Positions 34,125 through 42,454 of a DNA stretch of 64,000 nucleotides are shown piece after piece (positions within the stretch are counted from its first letter, which is position 1; each line of letters opens with the position of its first letter). The translations under genes and the position numbers were made by a program. The stretch lies in the NCBI GenBank assembly GCA_014649555.1, contig BMTG01000008.1, positions 341,376 to 405,375 on the forward strand, in the 5' to 3' direction. Source of the DNA: Streptomyces globisporus. Lineage in GTDB: Bacteria; Actinomycetota; Actinomycetes; Streptomycetales; Streptomycetaceae. Under the pieces are notes generated by a model, which had not been told where the DNA came from, did no database searches, and worked only from the letters and a program-made list of their open reading frames with translations.

Positions 34125-35927
34125 GTGACGGACATAGCCAGCCTTCGTCTGCGCAAGCCGGGCGCGGGCCGGGAGCCCGCAGCGTCCGCGCTGCTCGGAT
34201 GGCTCACAGATGAACGCTCGCCTCAACTCTGTGTTCTCACCGGGCCTGCGGGCGTGGGAAAGTCCCACCTGCTGGCTTGGCTCGTCGAGTACGGCGCCTC
34301 CTCCGTCGGCACAACGAAGCGCCGTGTCCACGCCGTAGCCCCGCTTGGGGGTACCGGTCTTCGCGGTGCCGCTTGGCTCCTGGCGGACCACCTGAGACTG
34401 GCGGCGCGGGCGCCCGCCGAACTCCTCGCAGCCATCGCGAAAGATGGACGGCATACGGTTCTTGTCCTGTGTGACCTGCACCTTTCACGCGCATCCGAAG
34501 CAGTCCTCGAACAATTGGTCCGGCCCTTACTGCAACTCGGCCATGTGAAGCTGATCATCGAGTCCCGCACCGGAGCGCCCTGCACCGAGCAACTCTTCGA
34601 ACAGACTCGGAACTCAGCGGTCATGGACCTCATGGACCCTCGCTGGACCACGCCGGAGAGCTTCAGCCGCTGGGCTCTGGCAATCGATCCCGCCGCCGAT
34701 GCTGAACAGTGCTACCCGCTGCCCGGTCCGGTCGTACGGTCGGAGCAGGTGAGCGAAACCTCGCTCAGCCGTGCTTCCTTCGTCCTGGCCGCGGAGACGA
34801 TGGTGCGAGCAGATCCCCACGCTGTCACGGCTTGGCTGGACCACTATGCCGGCACCGCGGAGCGGGCAAGCGATCTCGGCCGCGCGTGGCTACGGGCAGG
34901 CCAGTCTCTCTGTGTCTCCGACACAGCGTCAGCGCGCGCACTGATACTGAGTGCCGCACTCGACAGCGACACGGCTACTGATACCCGTCACGCCCTTCAC
35001 GGCCTGGCGCAGTTCGAGCCATGGCATGTCGCACACACATCTACTCGCGAAGGTGTGAGCGGGCACTGGCCCGGTCCGGCAACAGCGCTCTGCGCCGGAA
35101 CGGCTCTGTACGCGCGGCATGTGCTGTGCGCCGGTCATCTCGGTGACGTACGACTTCTCGATGCCACGAACGGCAGACCCGCGGGCCGCCTGACGTCCCT
35201 CCATAACCGTCCGGTCGCAGCGATCTTCTGCCTCCCCGACGGGACGGTCGTCGCGGCCGATGACTTCGGTGGCGTCAGCCTTGTCGGCGAAGCTCCGCGT
35301 AGATCAGGTCTGCAGGCCCTGCTGGAGCCCGACGCCGATCCATGCACCCGACTGCGGCGAGCCGTACTGGCTTTCCCGCAACGGATTGCAGGAGCTACGC
35401 TCACCACCGCCTCGTCCCTTCCGGACGGTGCGGTCTTCGGCGACAGCAGCGGTCGTGTCCACGTTCTCCTGCTGAAGGAGAACGCTGTGGACGTGACTTC
35501 TACCATGCTGCACGACGGGCCCGTCACGGCCGTGACCGGGATGTCGCTCGAAGGGACAGGCCCCACGGTCGTGTACTCCGGCGGAGTCGACGGCAGGATC
35601 CGGGTGTGGAGCCCGGACATGGCCCCGATGCCCGAACCGCTCCTCCGCGAGCCCAGCCCCGTCGTCGATCTCAGCGCCAGCAGCGGGGAAGGAGGCTCCG
35701 CGCTGGCAGTCGCTTGGGGCGACGGCTTGGTCCAACTCCTCGACCTCGACAGCGGAACCGACCTGTCCTTCCGTCCGGGACCACCTGTCCGCGCAGTGTG
35801 CTGCCTACGCACCGACGCAGGCGAGCTCCGCACCATGATCGGTATGGACGACTGCATCACCACGCTCGTTCCGCGCCCCGCGGATACTCACAACGGCCGA
35901 CAACAGCAACTCACCTACTCCAACTAG
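34125..35927 (+). CDS. P-loop (STAND-like) NTPase with C-terminal WD40-like beta-propeller
   Basis: 600 residues from GTG 34125 (GGAGGAG upstream). Walker A is GPAGVGKS (40-47) and a Walker B-like strand is TVLVLCD (111-117). After a helical middle, residues from about 300 show beta-propeller repeats with GH/D and terminal aromatic patterns (AGHLGDVRLLD, SGRVHVLLL, SGGVDGRIRVWS, WGDGLVQLLD). NTPase plus WD40 is the architecture of STAND sensors. It lies between a deaminase-fusion gene and a polymorphic toxin gene on the same strand, so a role in sensing or in the conflict module is likely but unproven. Confidence 0.8.
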   Translation: MTDIASLRLRKPGAGREPAASALLGWLTDERSPQLCVLTGPAGVGKSHLLAWLVEYGASSVGTTKRRVHAVAPLGGTGLRGAAWLLADHLRLAARAPAELLAAIAKDGRHTVLVLCDLHLSRASEAVLEQLVRPLLQLGHVKLIIESRTGAPCTEQLFEQTRNSAVMDLMDPRWTTPESFSRWALAIDPAADAEQCYPLPGPVVRSEQVSETSLSRASFVLAAETMVRADPHAVTAWLDHYAGTAERASDLGRAWLRAGQSLCVSDTASARALILSAALDSDTATDTRHALHGLAQFEPWHVAHTSTREGVSGHWPGPATALCAGTALYARHVLCAGHLGDVRLLDATNGRPAGRLTSLHNRPVAAIFCLPDGTVVAADDFGGVSLVGEAPRRSGLQALLEPDADPCTRLRRAVLAFPQRIAGATLTTASSLPDGAVFGDSSGRVHVLLLKENAVDVTSTMLHDGPVTAVTGMSLEGTGPTVVYSGGVDGRIRVWSPDMAPMPEPLLREPSPVVDLSASSGEGGSALAVAWGDGLVQLLDLDSGTDLSFRPGPPVRAVCCLRTDAGELRTMIGMDDCITTLVPRPADTHNGRQQQLTYSN

Positions 35928-35984
35928 AACTTAGAGTGGATCTCTGACCATGAGTGGGCTGAGCTGACACGGGGGAGTGGCGGG

Positions 35985-37547
35985 GTGGGCATCAAGCTGC
36001 CTGAAGATCTGCGCGACATCATGGAGATGGTCGGCGTGGACTGGCCTGACATCGACGAAGACGAACTCACGGGGACGGCCAAGGAGTACCGCGAGTTCGC
36101 GGAAGAGCTGCGCGACACCATCCGCGATGCGAACAAGGCATGCAGTAACGTTTTGGCCGGGCGTAGTAAAGGCCAGGCGGTGGACGCCTTCAGGCGGCGC
36201 TGGGGCAGGGTCTCCGGCCAGGACATGAAGCACCTCGCCGACGCCATAGATCTGCTGGCCGACGCGATGGATACCGGCGCCGGATACGTCACCACCTGCA
36301 AGGTCGCCGTCATCGCCGACCTGAGCGCCGCTGCCGCAGCCGTCGCCGGAGGCCTCATCGGTGCCTTCTTCACGGGAGGACTCTCGGCGCTTCTGGGAGC
36401 CGGCGCAGCCCTTGCCCTGAAGCTCGCGATCCGGGAAGCCCTTGAACTCCTCGTCTCCCAGCTCATCGACCTCGCTGTCGAGAAGATCGAGGGCGAGGTC
36501 CTGGCGAAGCTGGAGGGGCTGTTCGATGACACCACCTCTTCGGGAGGCCGCGACAAGACCGGCGCCCTCTTGCCGGAAGGGCTCGACTCGGTCGGCCAGG
36601 ACCTCTGGATCGAGTTCGCCGAGTTCGCCGACGCCATCGACCAGCTCGGTCGAGAGCAGGGAAAGCTCCAGGACAAGAAGAAGAGCTTCGGGGACAAAAG
36701 GGGCAAACGTAGTCTCGTAGCGAAGAAGGACGATCGATTCGCCAAGTTCGGGGCGGCCATCGACAAGGCCGAGGACAAGGTCGAGGCTACCGCGCACTCC
36801 ATGCAAAAGGAGATCGAGAAGAATGTAGAGGGAATCGACAAGACCAAGAAGAGCAACGACGAATCCGAAAAATACGTCAAGAAGGACATGGAGGGCTGTA
36901 GTCCCGGCAAGAAGGACGGTGACGGGAAAGACGTACCGATGTACCTCCTTGCCAAGGACGGGACGGTACAGCAGCTGCTTCCGGATGGAACGTTGAAACC
37001 CGTCGACAAGAATGACACGTCAGGAATCCATGGCCTGCTCGAGTCCGACGGAAAGGCGTGGCGCCCGGAGAGCAGAGCGGAAAAGAGGGAAGTCGGCGTC
37101 CAGGACGGCGAGGGCAAGGTGGTCAAATCGACTCGTGTCGACCCCTACAAAGACCCCTTGGGGCAGGCGACGCAACTCGCTCGCTATGCCAACGACGACT
37201 ACGAAACGAAGCACAACTACGCCGCAGGTCGATATATCGACCCTTCTGATAAGAGTAAGGAGCTCATACTCATCGGTCGAAGCGATCGAGGGATGCACTC
37301 CGAACGCGTTATCGGGTACTCCCTCATACGTAAGGGGAAGCAAGAAGGGCTTGACGAAGTCTTCACGGAACGGGCGCCTTGCCAAAAACGAAACAGTCGT
37401 TGTGACGCATGGCTCGCGAAGCATTTCGGTGAACACACCAAGGTGACGGATGCAGTTCCTTATGACCAACTCAACGGGAAGAGAGAGGAGGGGAACGCGC
37501 TCCATCAAGCTTACGTGGAGAAACTGAAGAAGGCGCACGGTCGCTGA
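35985..37547 (+). CDS. CpnT-like WXG100-domain polymorphic toxin with C-terminal deaminase signature
   Basis: 520 residues from GTG 35985 (GGGGGAG upstream). Residues 1-100 form a WXG100-like helical domain (GIKLPEDLRDIMEMVGVDWPD, AFRRRWG with W73-G74). A hydrophobic region at about 107-163 follows, then a Lys/Glu/Asp-rich probable coiled coil (190-330), and a C-terminal tip with H438-S-E440 and P-C466-x6-C473 (CQKRNSRC), the zinc-deaminase signature. This is the layout of type VII-exported toxins. The tip DNA drops to 52-55% GC in the two 60-base rows I counted. A SUKH-4-like immunity gene follows after 24 bases. Target is probably nucleic acid or nucleotide, by analogy. Confidence 0.83.
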   Translation: MGIKLPEDLRDIMEMVGVDWPDIDEDELTGTAKEYREFAEELRDTIRDANKACSNVLAGRSKGQAVDAFRRRWGRVSGQDMKHLADAIDLLADAMDTGAGYVTTCKVAVIADLSAAAAAVAGGLIGAFFTGGLSALLGAGAALALKLAIREALELLVSQLIDLAVEKIEGEVLAKLEGLFDDTTSSGGRDKTGALLPEGLDSVGQDLWIEFAEFADAIDQLGREQGKLQDKKKSFGDKRGKRSLVAKKDDRFAKFGAAIDKAEDKVEATAHSMQKEIEKNVEGIDKTKKSNDESEKYVKKDMEGCSPGKKDGDGKDVPMYLLAKDGTVQQLLPDGTLKPVDKNDTSGIHGLLESDGKAWRPESRAEKREVGVQDGEGKVVKSTRVDPYKDPLGQATQLARYANDDYETKHNYAAGRYIDPSDKSKELILIGRSDRGMHSERVIGYSLIRKGKQEGLDEVFTERAPCQKRNSRCDAWLAKHFGEHTKVTDAVPYDQLNGKREEGNALHQAYVEKLKKAHGR

Positions 37548-37571
37548 CATCGAGTGCGATAAGGTCAACCC

Positions 37572-38123
37572 ATGAGCTACTCTGTCAGTTCAAATGAAAT
37601 TATCCGCCTGTTCGGCCTCCAGGGGATCGTTCTTTTCCCGCGAGAGGTGCAGCAGGATTCGGCCGGGCTGTCGCGCTCGATGCGGATCCTGCACGAAGTG
37701 GGTCTTCCGCACGACGACCTCTTCCTGTCCCGCATGGACGTCAAGAACCCTGGTCAGGACTCCGTTTACCTGGGCGAGTTCCTCGTATCCACGGGGCGGG
37801 CTTGCCCGGCCGAGGCCCAGAAGTGGCTGGTGCTGGGGTACTTCAACGACTCCGTCCTGGCTTTCGACCCCGATAGCCAGCACGTCTACGCCTTCCCGGA
37901 AGGTACTTCGCGGCATCTGCTCATCCACCGCGATGTCGAATCCCTCGTCCACAGTCTCTGTGTGCTGCAGACATACCATGTCGAGCGCGACTCCGCCGAC
38001 GACGAGGAAGCGCTCGCGCGGCAGGCACATGCGGAGATCGAGCAGTTCGACAGCACGCCGTTCCAGGACCCCATCTCGGAGTGGAACATCATCTTCGATG
38101 AGATCTTCGAAGGGTCCTGGTAA
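37572..38123 (+). CDS. SUKH-4-like immunity protein
   Basis: 183 residues, acidic, from ATG 37572 (AAGGTC upstream). RMDVKNPGQDSVYLGEFLVSTGRACPAEAQKWLVLGYFNDSVLAFDP and the YAFPEGTSRHLLIHRDVESLVHSLCVLQ segment resemble SUKH-4 proteins; the acidic C-terminus (SADDEEALARQAHAEIEQF) is usual for an inhibitor of a basic toxin tip. It begins 24 bases after the toxin stop, the standard place for the cognate immunity gene. Converges with the permease gene, 15 bases apart. Confidence 0.8.
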   Translation: MSYSVSSNEIIRLFGLQGIVLFPREVQQDSAGLSRSMRILHEVGLPHDDLFLSRMDVKNPGQDSVYLGEFLVSTGRACPAEAQKWLVLGYFNDSVLAFDPDSQHVYAFPEGTSRHLLIHRDVESLVHSLCVLQTYHVERDSADDEEALARQAHAEIEQFDSTPFQDPISEWNIIFDEIFEGSW

Positions 38124-38138
38124 CGAGCGCGCAGAGGT

Positions 38139-39545
38139 TCAGGACTTCCCGGGCCCCGAGTCCGTGTCGCCGGATCCCTCGTCGTAGGCCGACGTCCCGG
38201 CGTCCAGCAGTGGTTCCTCGGTCTTGAGGTGGGCCGGGGCGAAGGCCCGCAGCACGTGGTAGCCGGTGATCACGACGAGCGTGCCGAGCGCGATGCCGCC
38301 CAGTTCGAAGTTGTCGGTGATCTTCAGGCTGACCCCGCCGACGCCGATGATGATGCCCGCCGCGGCCGGGACGAGGTTGAGCGGATTGCGCAGGTCCACC
38401 CGGCCGTTGAGCCAGATCTGGGCGCCGAGCAGGCCGATCATCCCGTACAGGATCACGGTGATCCCGCCGAGCACCCCGCCCGGGATCGCGGCGACGACCG
38501 CGCCGAACTTGGGGCAGAGGCCGAAGAGCAGGGCGAAGCAGGCCGCCGCCCAGTAGGCGGCCGTGGAGTAGACGCGGGTCGCGGCCATCACGCCGATGTT
38601 CTCGGAGTACGTGGTGTTGGGCGGCCCGCCCACGGCGGTGGAGAGCATGGAGGCCGCGCCGTCCGCCGCGATGGCGGTGCCGAGCTTGTCGTCCAGCGAG
38701 TCGCCGGTCATCTCGCCGACGGCCTTGACGTGCCCGGCGTTCTCCGCGACGAGCGCGATCACCACGGGCAGCGCCACCAGGATCGCCGACCACTCGAAGG
38801 CGGGCGCGTGGAAGGACGGCAGCCCGATCCAGTCGGCCTGACCGACGGCCGAGAGGTCCAGGCGCCAGTGGTCGACGGCCTCCGTCCCGCCCGCCGGGGA
38901 GTGGATCTTCCCGAAGACCAGGTCCAGCACCCAGGACAGCACGTACCCGAAGACCAGCCCCAGGAAGATCGCGATCCGGGAGAGGAAACCGCGCAGGCAC
39001 ACCACGGTGAGGCCGGTGAACAGCATCACCGCCAGCGCCGTCCACTGGTCCTGCGGCCAGTACGTGGAGGCGGTCACCGGCGCCAGGTTGAAGCCGATCA
39101 GCATCACGACCGCGCCCGTCACCACCGGCGGCATCGCCGCGTGGATGATCCGCGCGCCGAACCGCTGCACGGCGAGACCCACCAGGAACAGGGCAGCGCC
39201 GACCACGAGCACCGCGCCCGTGACGGTCGCGCTGTCCCCGCCGCTCGCCCGGATCGTGGCCGCGACACCGACGAAGGAGAGCGAGCAGCCCAGATAGCTG
39301 GGCACCCGGCCCTTGGTCGCCAGCAGAAAGATCGCGGTCGCGACACCGGACATCATGATCGCGAGGTTCGGGTCCAGGCCCATCAGGACCGGGGCGACGA
39401 ACGACGCTCCGAACATCGCGACGACGTGCTGGGCGCCGAGCCCGAACGTACGCGGCCAGGTGAGCCGTTCGTCGGGGCGGACCACCGCCCCGGGCGCGGG
39501 GGTCTTCCCGTCGCCGTGCAAGGTCCAGCGCACGCCGAGGCTCAT
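38139..39545 (-). CDS. NCS2-family uracil/xanthine permease
   Basis: 468 residues from ATG 39545, chosen because GGGAG lies about six bases upstream; a longer frame to 39608 is less likely. About 12-14 hydrophobic segments. NCS2 marks: the start of TM1 GLGAQHVVAMFGASFVAPVL, VALVAENAGHVKAVGEMTG and the NTTYSENIGVMAAT motif. It imports uracil or a related base by proton symport. The pyr cluster is far away, so its control is not obvious; the 226-base upstream gap probably holds its promoter. Confidence 0.92.
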   Translation of the reverse strand: MSLGVRWTLHGDGKTPAPGAVVRPDERLTWPRTFGLGAQHVVAMFGASFVAPVLMGLDPNLAIMMSGVATAIFLLATKGRVPSYLGCSLSFVGVAATIRASGGDSATVTGAVLVVGAALFLVGLAVQRFGARIIHAAMPPVVTGAVVMLIGFNLAPVTASTYWPQDQWTALAVMLFTGLTVVCLRGFLSRIAIFLGLVFGYVLSWVLDLVFGKIHSPAGGTEAVDHWRLDLSAVGQADWIGLPSFHAPAFEWSAILVALPVVIALVAENAGHVKAVGEMTGDSLDDKLGTAIAADGAASMLSTAVGGPPNTTYSENIGVMAATRVYSTAAYWAAACFALLFGLCPKFGAVVAAIPGGVLGGITVILYGMIGLLGAQIWLNGRVDLRNPLNLVPAAAGIIIGVGGVSLKITDNFELGGIALGTLVVITGYHVLRAFAPAHLKTEEPLLDAGTSAYDEGSGDTDSGPGKS

Positions 39546-39771
39546 GGTTGCTCCCTGAAGGTCTGCTCGGTGTGCCGACCGGTCTGCGAGCCGGGGTTCG
39601 GTGTTCACCTGCGGAAAAGATCAGCGCCATGGTAGTGGTGCGCCCGGTGGCGGCCGCGCGGAGGTCACCCACCGCGCGCGCCGCCGCGCCAGGCCCGTAC
39701 GCGAGCGGTCACCCGGTCGCGCACGTCGTTCCCGGTTCCCGTCGCGTACGCCGTTTCCGTCCGGCCCCGCG

Positions 39772-41001
39772 TCAGCTGCCGGCCGTGCTCTTCGTCGTCG
39801 TACCCGCGCCGACCGCCGAGCCGGTGACCTTCCGGTCGGCTGACCGGAGCACCCCCGCGCCCAGCACCAGGCCGAAGGCCAGCACCGTCACCACGCCGAA
39901 CGACACCACCAGCGAGGTCGCCTCGGCCAGCGAGCCGATCGCGGAGGGGGCGATCAGGCCGGAGGTGTACGTGATGGTGGCGACGCCCGCGATGGCCTGG
40001 CTCGGGTTCGGCCCGCTGCGCCCCGCCGCGGCGAAGGCCAGCGGGACCACGACCGCCACGCCAAGACCCAGCAGCCCGAAGCCGCACATCGCGGCCGCGG
40101 GGGAGGGCGAGAACACGACCAGCAGCCCGCCCGCGGTGGCCATCACTCCGCCGGTCCGTACCGTGCGGACCGCGCCGAACCGGTCGACGATCCGGTCCCC
40201 GGCGATCCTGGCCACCGCCATCATCAGGGCGAACGCCGTGGTGGACGCGGCCGCGAGACCGTCCGAGCTGTCCAGGACGTCCCGCAGGTAGACCGCCGAC
40301 CAGTCCAGGCTGGCCCCCTCGGCGAACACCGCGCAGAACCCGACCGCCCCGATGATCAGGGCCGACTTCGGCGGCAGCGTGAACCGCGGCGGCGGCTCCT
40401 CGTCCGGGTGGCTCTGGATGTCGAGGACGTCGCGGCAGGCGATCAGGCCCAGCGCCGTGAGCACCAGGGCCGCGACGAGATGGTGCGTCCGGGCGTCGGT
40501 CGCGGTGTGGGCCGCGACCGTGCCCGCCGCCGAACCGATCAGCGCGCCCACGCTCCACATGCCGTGCAGCCCCGACATGATCGACTTGTCGAGACGGTTC
40601 TCCACCTCGACGCCCAGCGCGTTCATGGCCACGTCGGACATCCCCGCCGTCGCCCCGTAGACGAACAGCGCGGCGCAGAGGGTGACCAGGTTCGGCGCCA
40701 GCGCGGGCAGGATCAGCGCCAGCGTCCACAGCGTCAGCAGCCCCCGCAGCGCCGTCCGGGCGCCGAACCGGTGGCTGATCCTGCCCGCCAGCGGCATCGC
40801 GATCGACGCGCCGATCGCCGGGAAGGCCAGCGCCAGGCCGAGCTGACCCGCGCTCACCCCGGCGTGGTCCTGGATCCACGGCACCCGGGTCGCGAAGCTG
40901 CCGGTCACCGCCCCGTGCACGGTGAAGACGGCGGCGACGGCGATCCGCGCCCGCTTCACCTGCTGTGTGCTGTAGACCGTGACGGTCGAGTCCTTCGTCA
41001 T
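39772..41001 (-). CDS. Major facilitator superfamily transporter
   Basis: 409 residues, about 12 membrane segments (AAVFTVHGAVTGSFATRVPWIQ at TM1, LGLALAFPAIGASIAMPLAGRISHRFGART with the loop 2-3 motif). Sugar-porter-like or drug-exporter type; the substrate is not evident. It is divergent from a ROK regulator, and a perfect palindromic operator lies in the 199-base spacer, so sugar-linked control is likely. Confidence 0.88.
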   Translation of the reverse strand: MTKDSTVTVYSTQQVKRARIAVAAVFTVHGAVTGSFATRVPWIQDHAGVSAGQLGLALAFPAIGASIAMPLAGRISHRFGARTALRGLLTLWTLALILPALAPNLVTLCAALFVYGATAGMSDVAMNALGVEVENRLDKSIMSGLHGMWSVGALIGSAAGTVAAHTATDARTHHLVAALVLTALGLIACRDVLDIQSHPDEEPPPRFTLPPKSALIIGAVGFCAVFAEGASLDWSAVYLRDVLDSSDGLAAASTTAFALMMAVARIAGDRIVDRFGAVRTVRTGGVMATAGGLLVVFSPSPAAAMCGFGLLGLGVAVVVPLAFAAAGRSGPNPSQAIAGVATITYTSGLIAPSAIGSLAEATSLVVSFGVVTVLAFGLVLGAGVLRSADRKVTGSAVGAGTTTKSTAGS

Positions 41002-41097
41002 GCCGTCGAGCCCCTCCCCTGGGAATCCTCGGATGCCGGCCGTTCCGGCGCATCCTGCGCTTCCGCGCGGTGATGCCTGGCGATGCGTGGCGTAAAC

Positions 41098-41118
41098 TAT
41101 CAGGAACCCTGCCTGATA
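41098..41118. promoter_or_regulatory. Palindromic operator between MFS and ROK genes
   Basis: TATCAGG (41098-41104) and CCTGATA (41112-41118) form a perfect 7-bp inverted repeat with a 7-base centre, in an unusually AT-rich patch. Position between divergent transporter and ROK regulator makes it the probable ROK binding site. Confidence 0.6.
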
Positions 41119-41140
41119 AATAGTCGTTTCTCATCGGCCC

Positions 41141-41173
41141 GGAAAGCGGCCGGAAAGCGGCCGGAAAAGCGGC
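41141..41173 (+). repeat. Three tandem 11-base repeats upstream of the ROK gene
   Basis: GGAAAGCGGCC occurs at 41141 and 41152, and a third copy with one extra A starts at 41163. It lies in the untranslated leader, 28 bases before the ROK start. Confidence 0.7.
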
Positions 41174-41200
41174 GGGGCGGCCATCTGGAAGGATCCCGGT

Positions 41201-42391
41201 ATGCCCGCATCTCCGAGCACGGCTCGGGCCATCAACGACCGGCTCGCCCTGCGGCTGCTCCAGCAGGACGGCCCGCTGACGGCCACCCAGCTCAAGACGC
41301 TGACCGGACTCTCCCGGCCCACCGTCGCCGACCTCGTCGAACGCCTCCGCGGCGCCGGTCTGATCCAGGTCGTCGGCGAGTCCGGCGCCGTCCGCCGCGG
41401 CCCCAACGCCAAGCTGTACGGGATCGTCGCCGACCGGGCCCATCTCGCCGCGCTCGACGTGCGCCTCGGCAGCGTCAGCGTCGTCGTCACGGATCTGCTG
41501 GGGACGACGCTCGCCGAGGACTCCCTGCCCATCGGCAGCGACACCGGCACCGAACCGGCCGTCGAGCGCGCCGCCGCCCTCCTGGAGCGCACCGCCCGCG
41601 CGGCCGGGTCCGTCCCCCTGCACAGCGTCGGGATCGGGGCACCGGGGCTGATCGACCCCGCCACCGGCGAACTGCGCGACAGCTCCGGCCTGCCCGCCTG
41701 GCACCGAGGCCTGGTGCGGGAGCTCCAGCGGCGGCTTCCGGCCACGGTGCTGGTGGAGAACGAGACGAACCTCGCGGCCGTCGCGGAGCACCGGGAGGGC
41801 GCCGCCCACGACCGGGAGACCTTCGTCCTGCTCTGGCTCGGCCAGGGAATCGGGGCCGCCGTGATGCTGGACGGCAAGCTGCGTCAGGGGGCGTCCGGCG
41901 GCGCGGGGGAGATCGGCTTCCTTCCGGTCCCCGGGGTGAGCGGGCTGCCGTCGGCGGTCAACTGCGAGGGCGGATTCCACTCCCTGGCCGGCTCCGGCGC
42001 GCTGTGCGAACTCGCCGCCGCGCACGGGCTCGTGGACCGGGGGGCCGTGTCCGAGGGGCAGGAGGAGGCGGCCGCCGTGGACGCGGTGCGGGCGGCCCTG
42101 GAGGCGGGGGAGGCGGGCGAGCCCTTCCTGAAGGAGGTCGCCGACCGCCTCGCCCTCGGGTCCGCCGCCGTCGTCTCGGTGCTCGACCCCGGCTGTGTGC
42201 TGCTCGCGGGGGCCGTCGGCCATGCGGGCGGGGCCGCGCTCGCCGCCCGGGTCGAGGAGCGGCTGGCCACGATGTCGCCGCTGCGCACCGAGGTCCGCGC
42301 CGGTTCGCTGGGCGACGGGGCCGTGCTGCGCGGCGCGCTGCTCACCGCCCGGGACGCGGCGCAGGACGCGCTGTTCGCCCCGGAGGGCTGA
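41201..42391 (+). CDS. ROK-family transcriptional regulator
   Basis: 396 residues from ATG 41201 (GGAAGGATCCCGGT upstream). N-terminal winged HTH (GPLTATQLKTLTGLSRPTVADLVERLRGAGLI) plus a ROK sugar-kinase-like domain (VGIGAPGLIDPATGEL, VENETNLAAVAEH, LLWLGQGIGAAVMLDG, GGAGEIGFLPV). The usual ROK CxCGxxGC zinc loop is replaced by VNCEGGFHSL, so the zinc site looks reduced. It probably represses the divergent MFS gene in response to a sugar. Confidence 0.9.
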   Translation: MPASPSTARAINDRLALRLLQQDGPLTATQLKTLTGLSRPTVADLVERLRGAGLIQVVGESGAVRRGPNAKLYGIVADRAHLAALDVRLGSVSVVVTDLLGTTLAEDSLPIGSDTGTEPAVERAAALLERTARAAGSVPLHSVGIGAPGLIDPATGELRDSSGLPAWHRGLVRELQRRLPATVLVENETNLAAVAEHREGAAHDRETFVLLWLGQGIGAAVMLDGKLRQGASGGAGEIGFLPVPGVSGLPSAVNCEGGFHSLAGSGALCELAAAHGLVDRGAVSEGQEEAAAVDAVRAALEAGEAGEPFLKEVADRLALGSAAVVSVLDPGCVLLAGAVGHAGGAALAARVEERLATMSPLRTEVRAGSLGDGAVLRGALLTARDAAQDALFAPEG

Positions 42392-42454
42392 CCGGACGGA
42401 TCGGCCGCGGCTCGCCGAACCGAACTCTTACGAACGGCAGGGTGGGGTGTCGAC

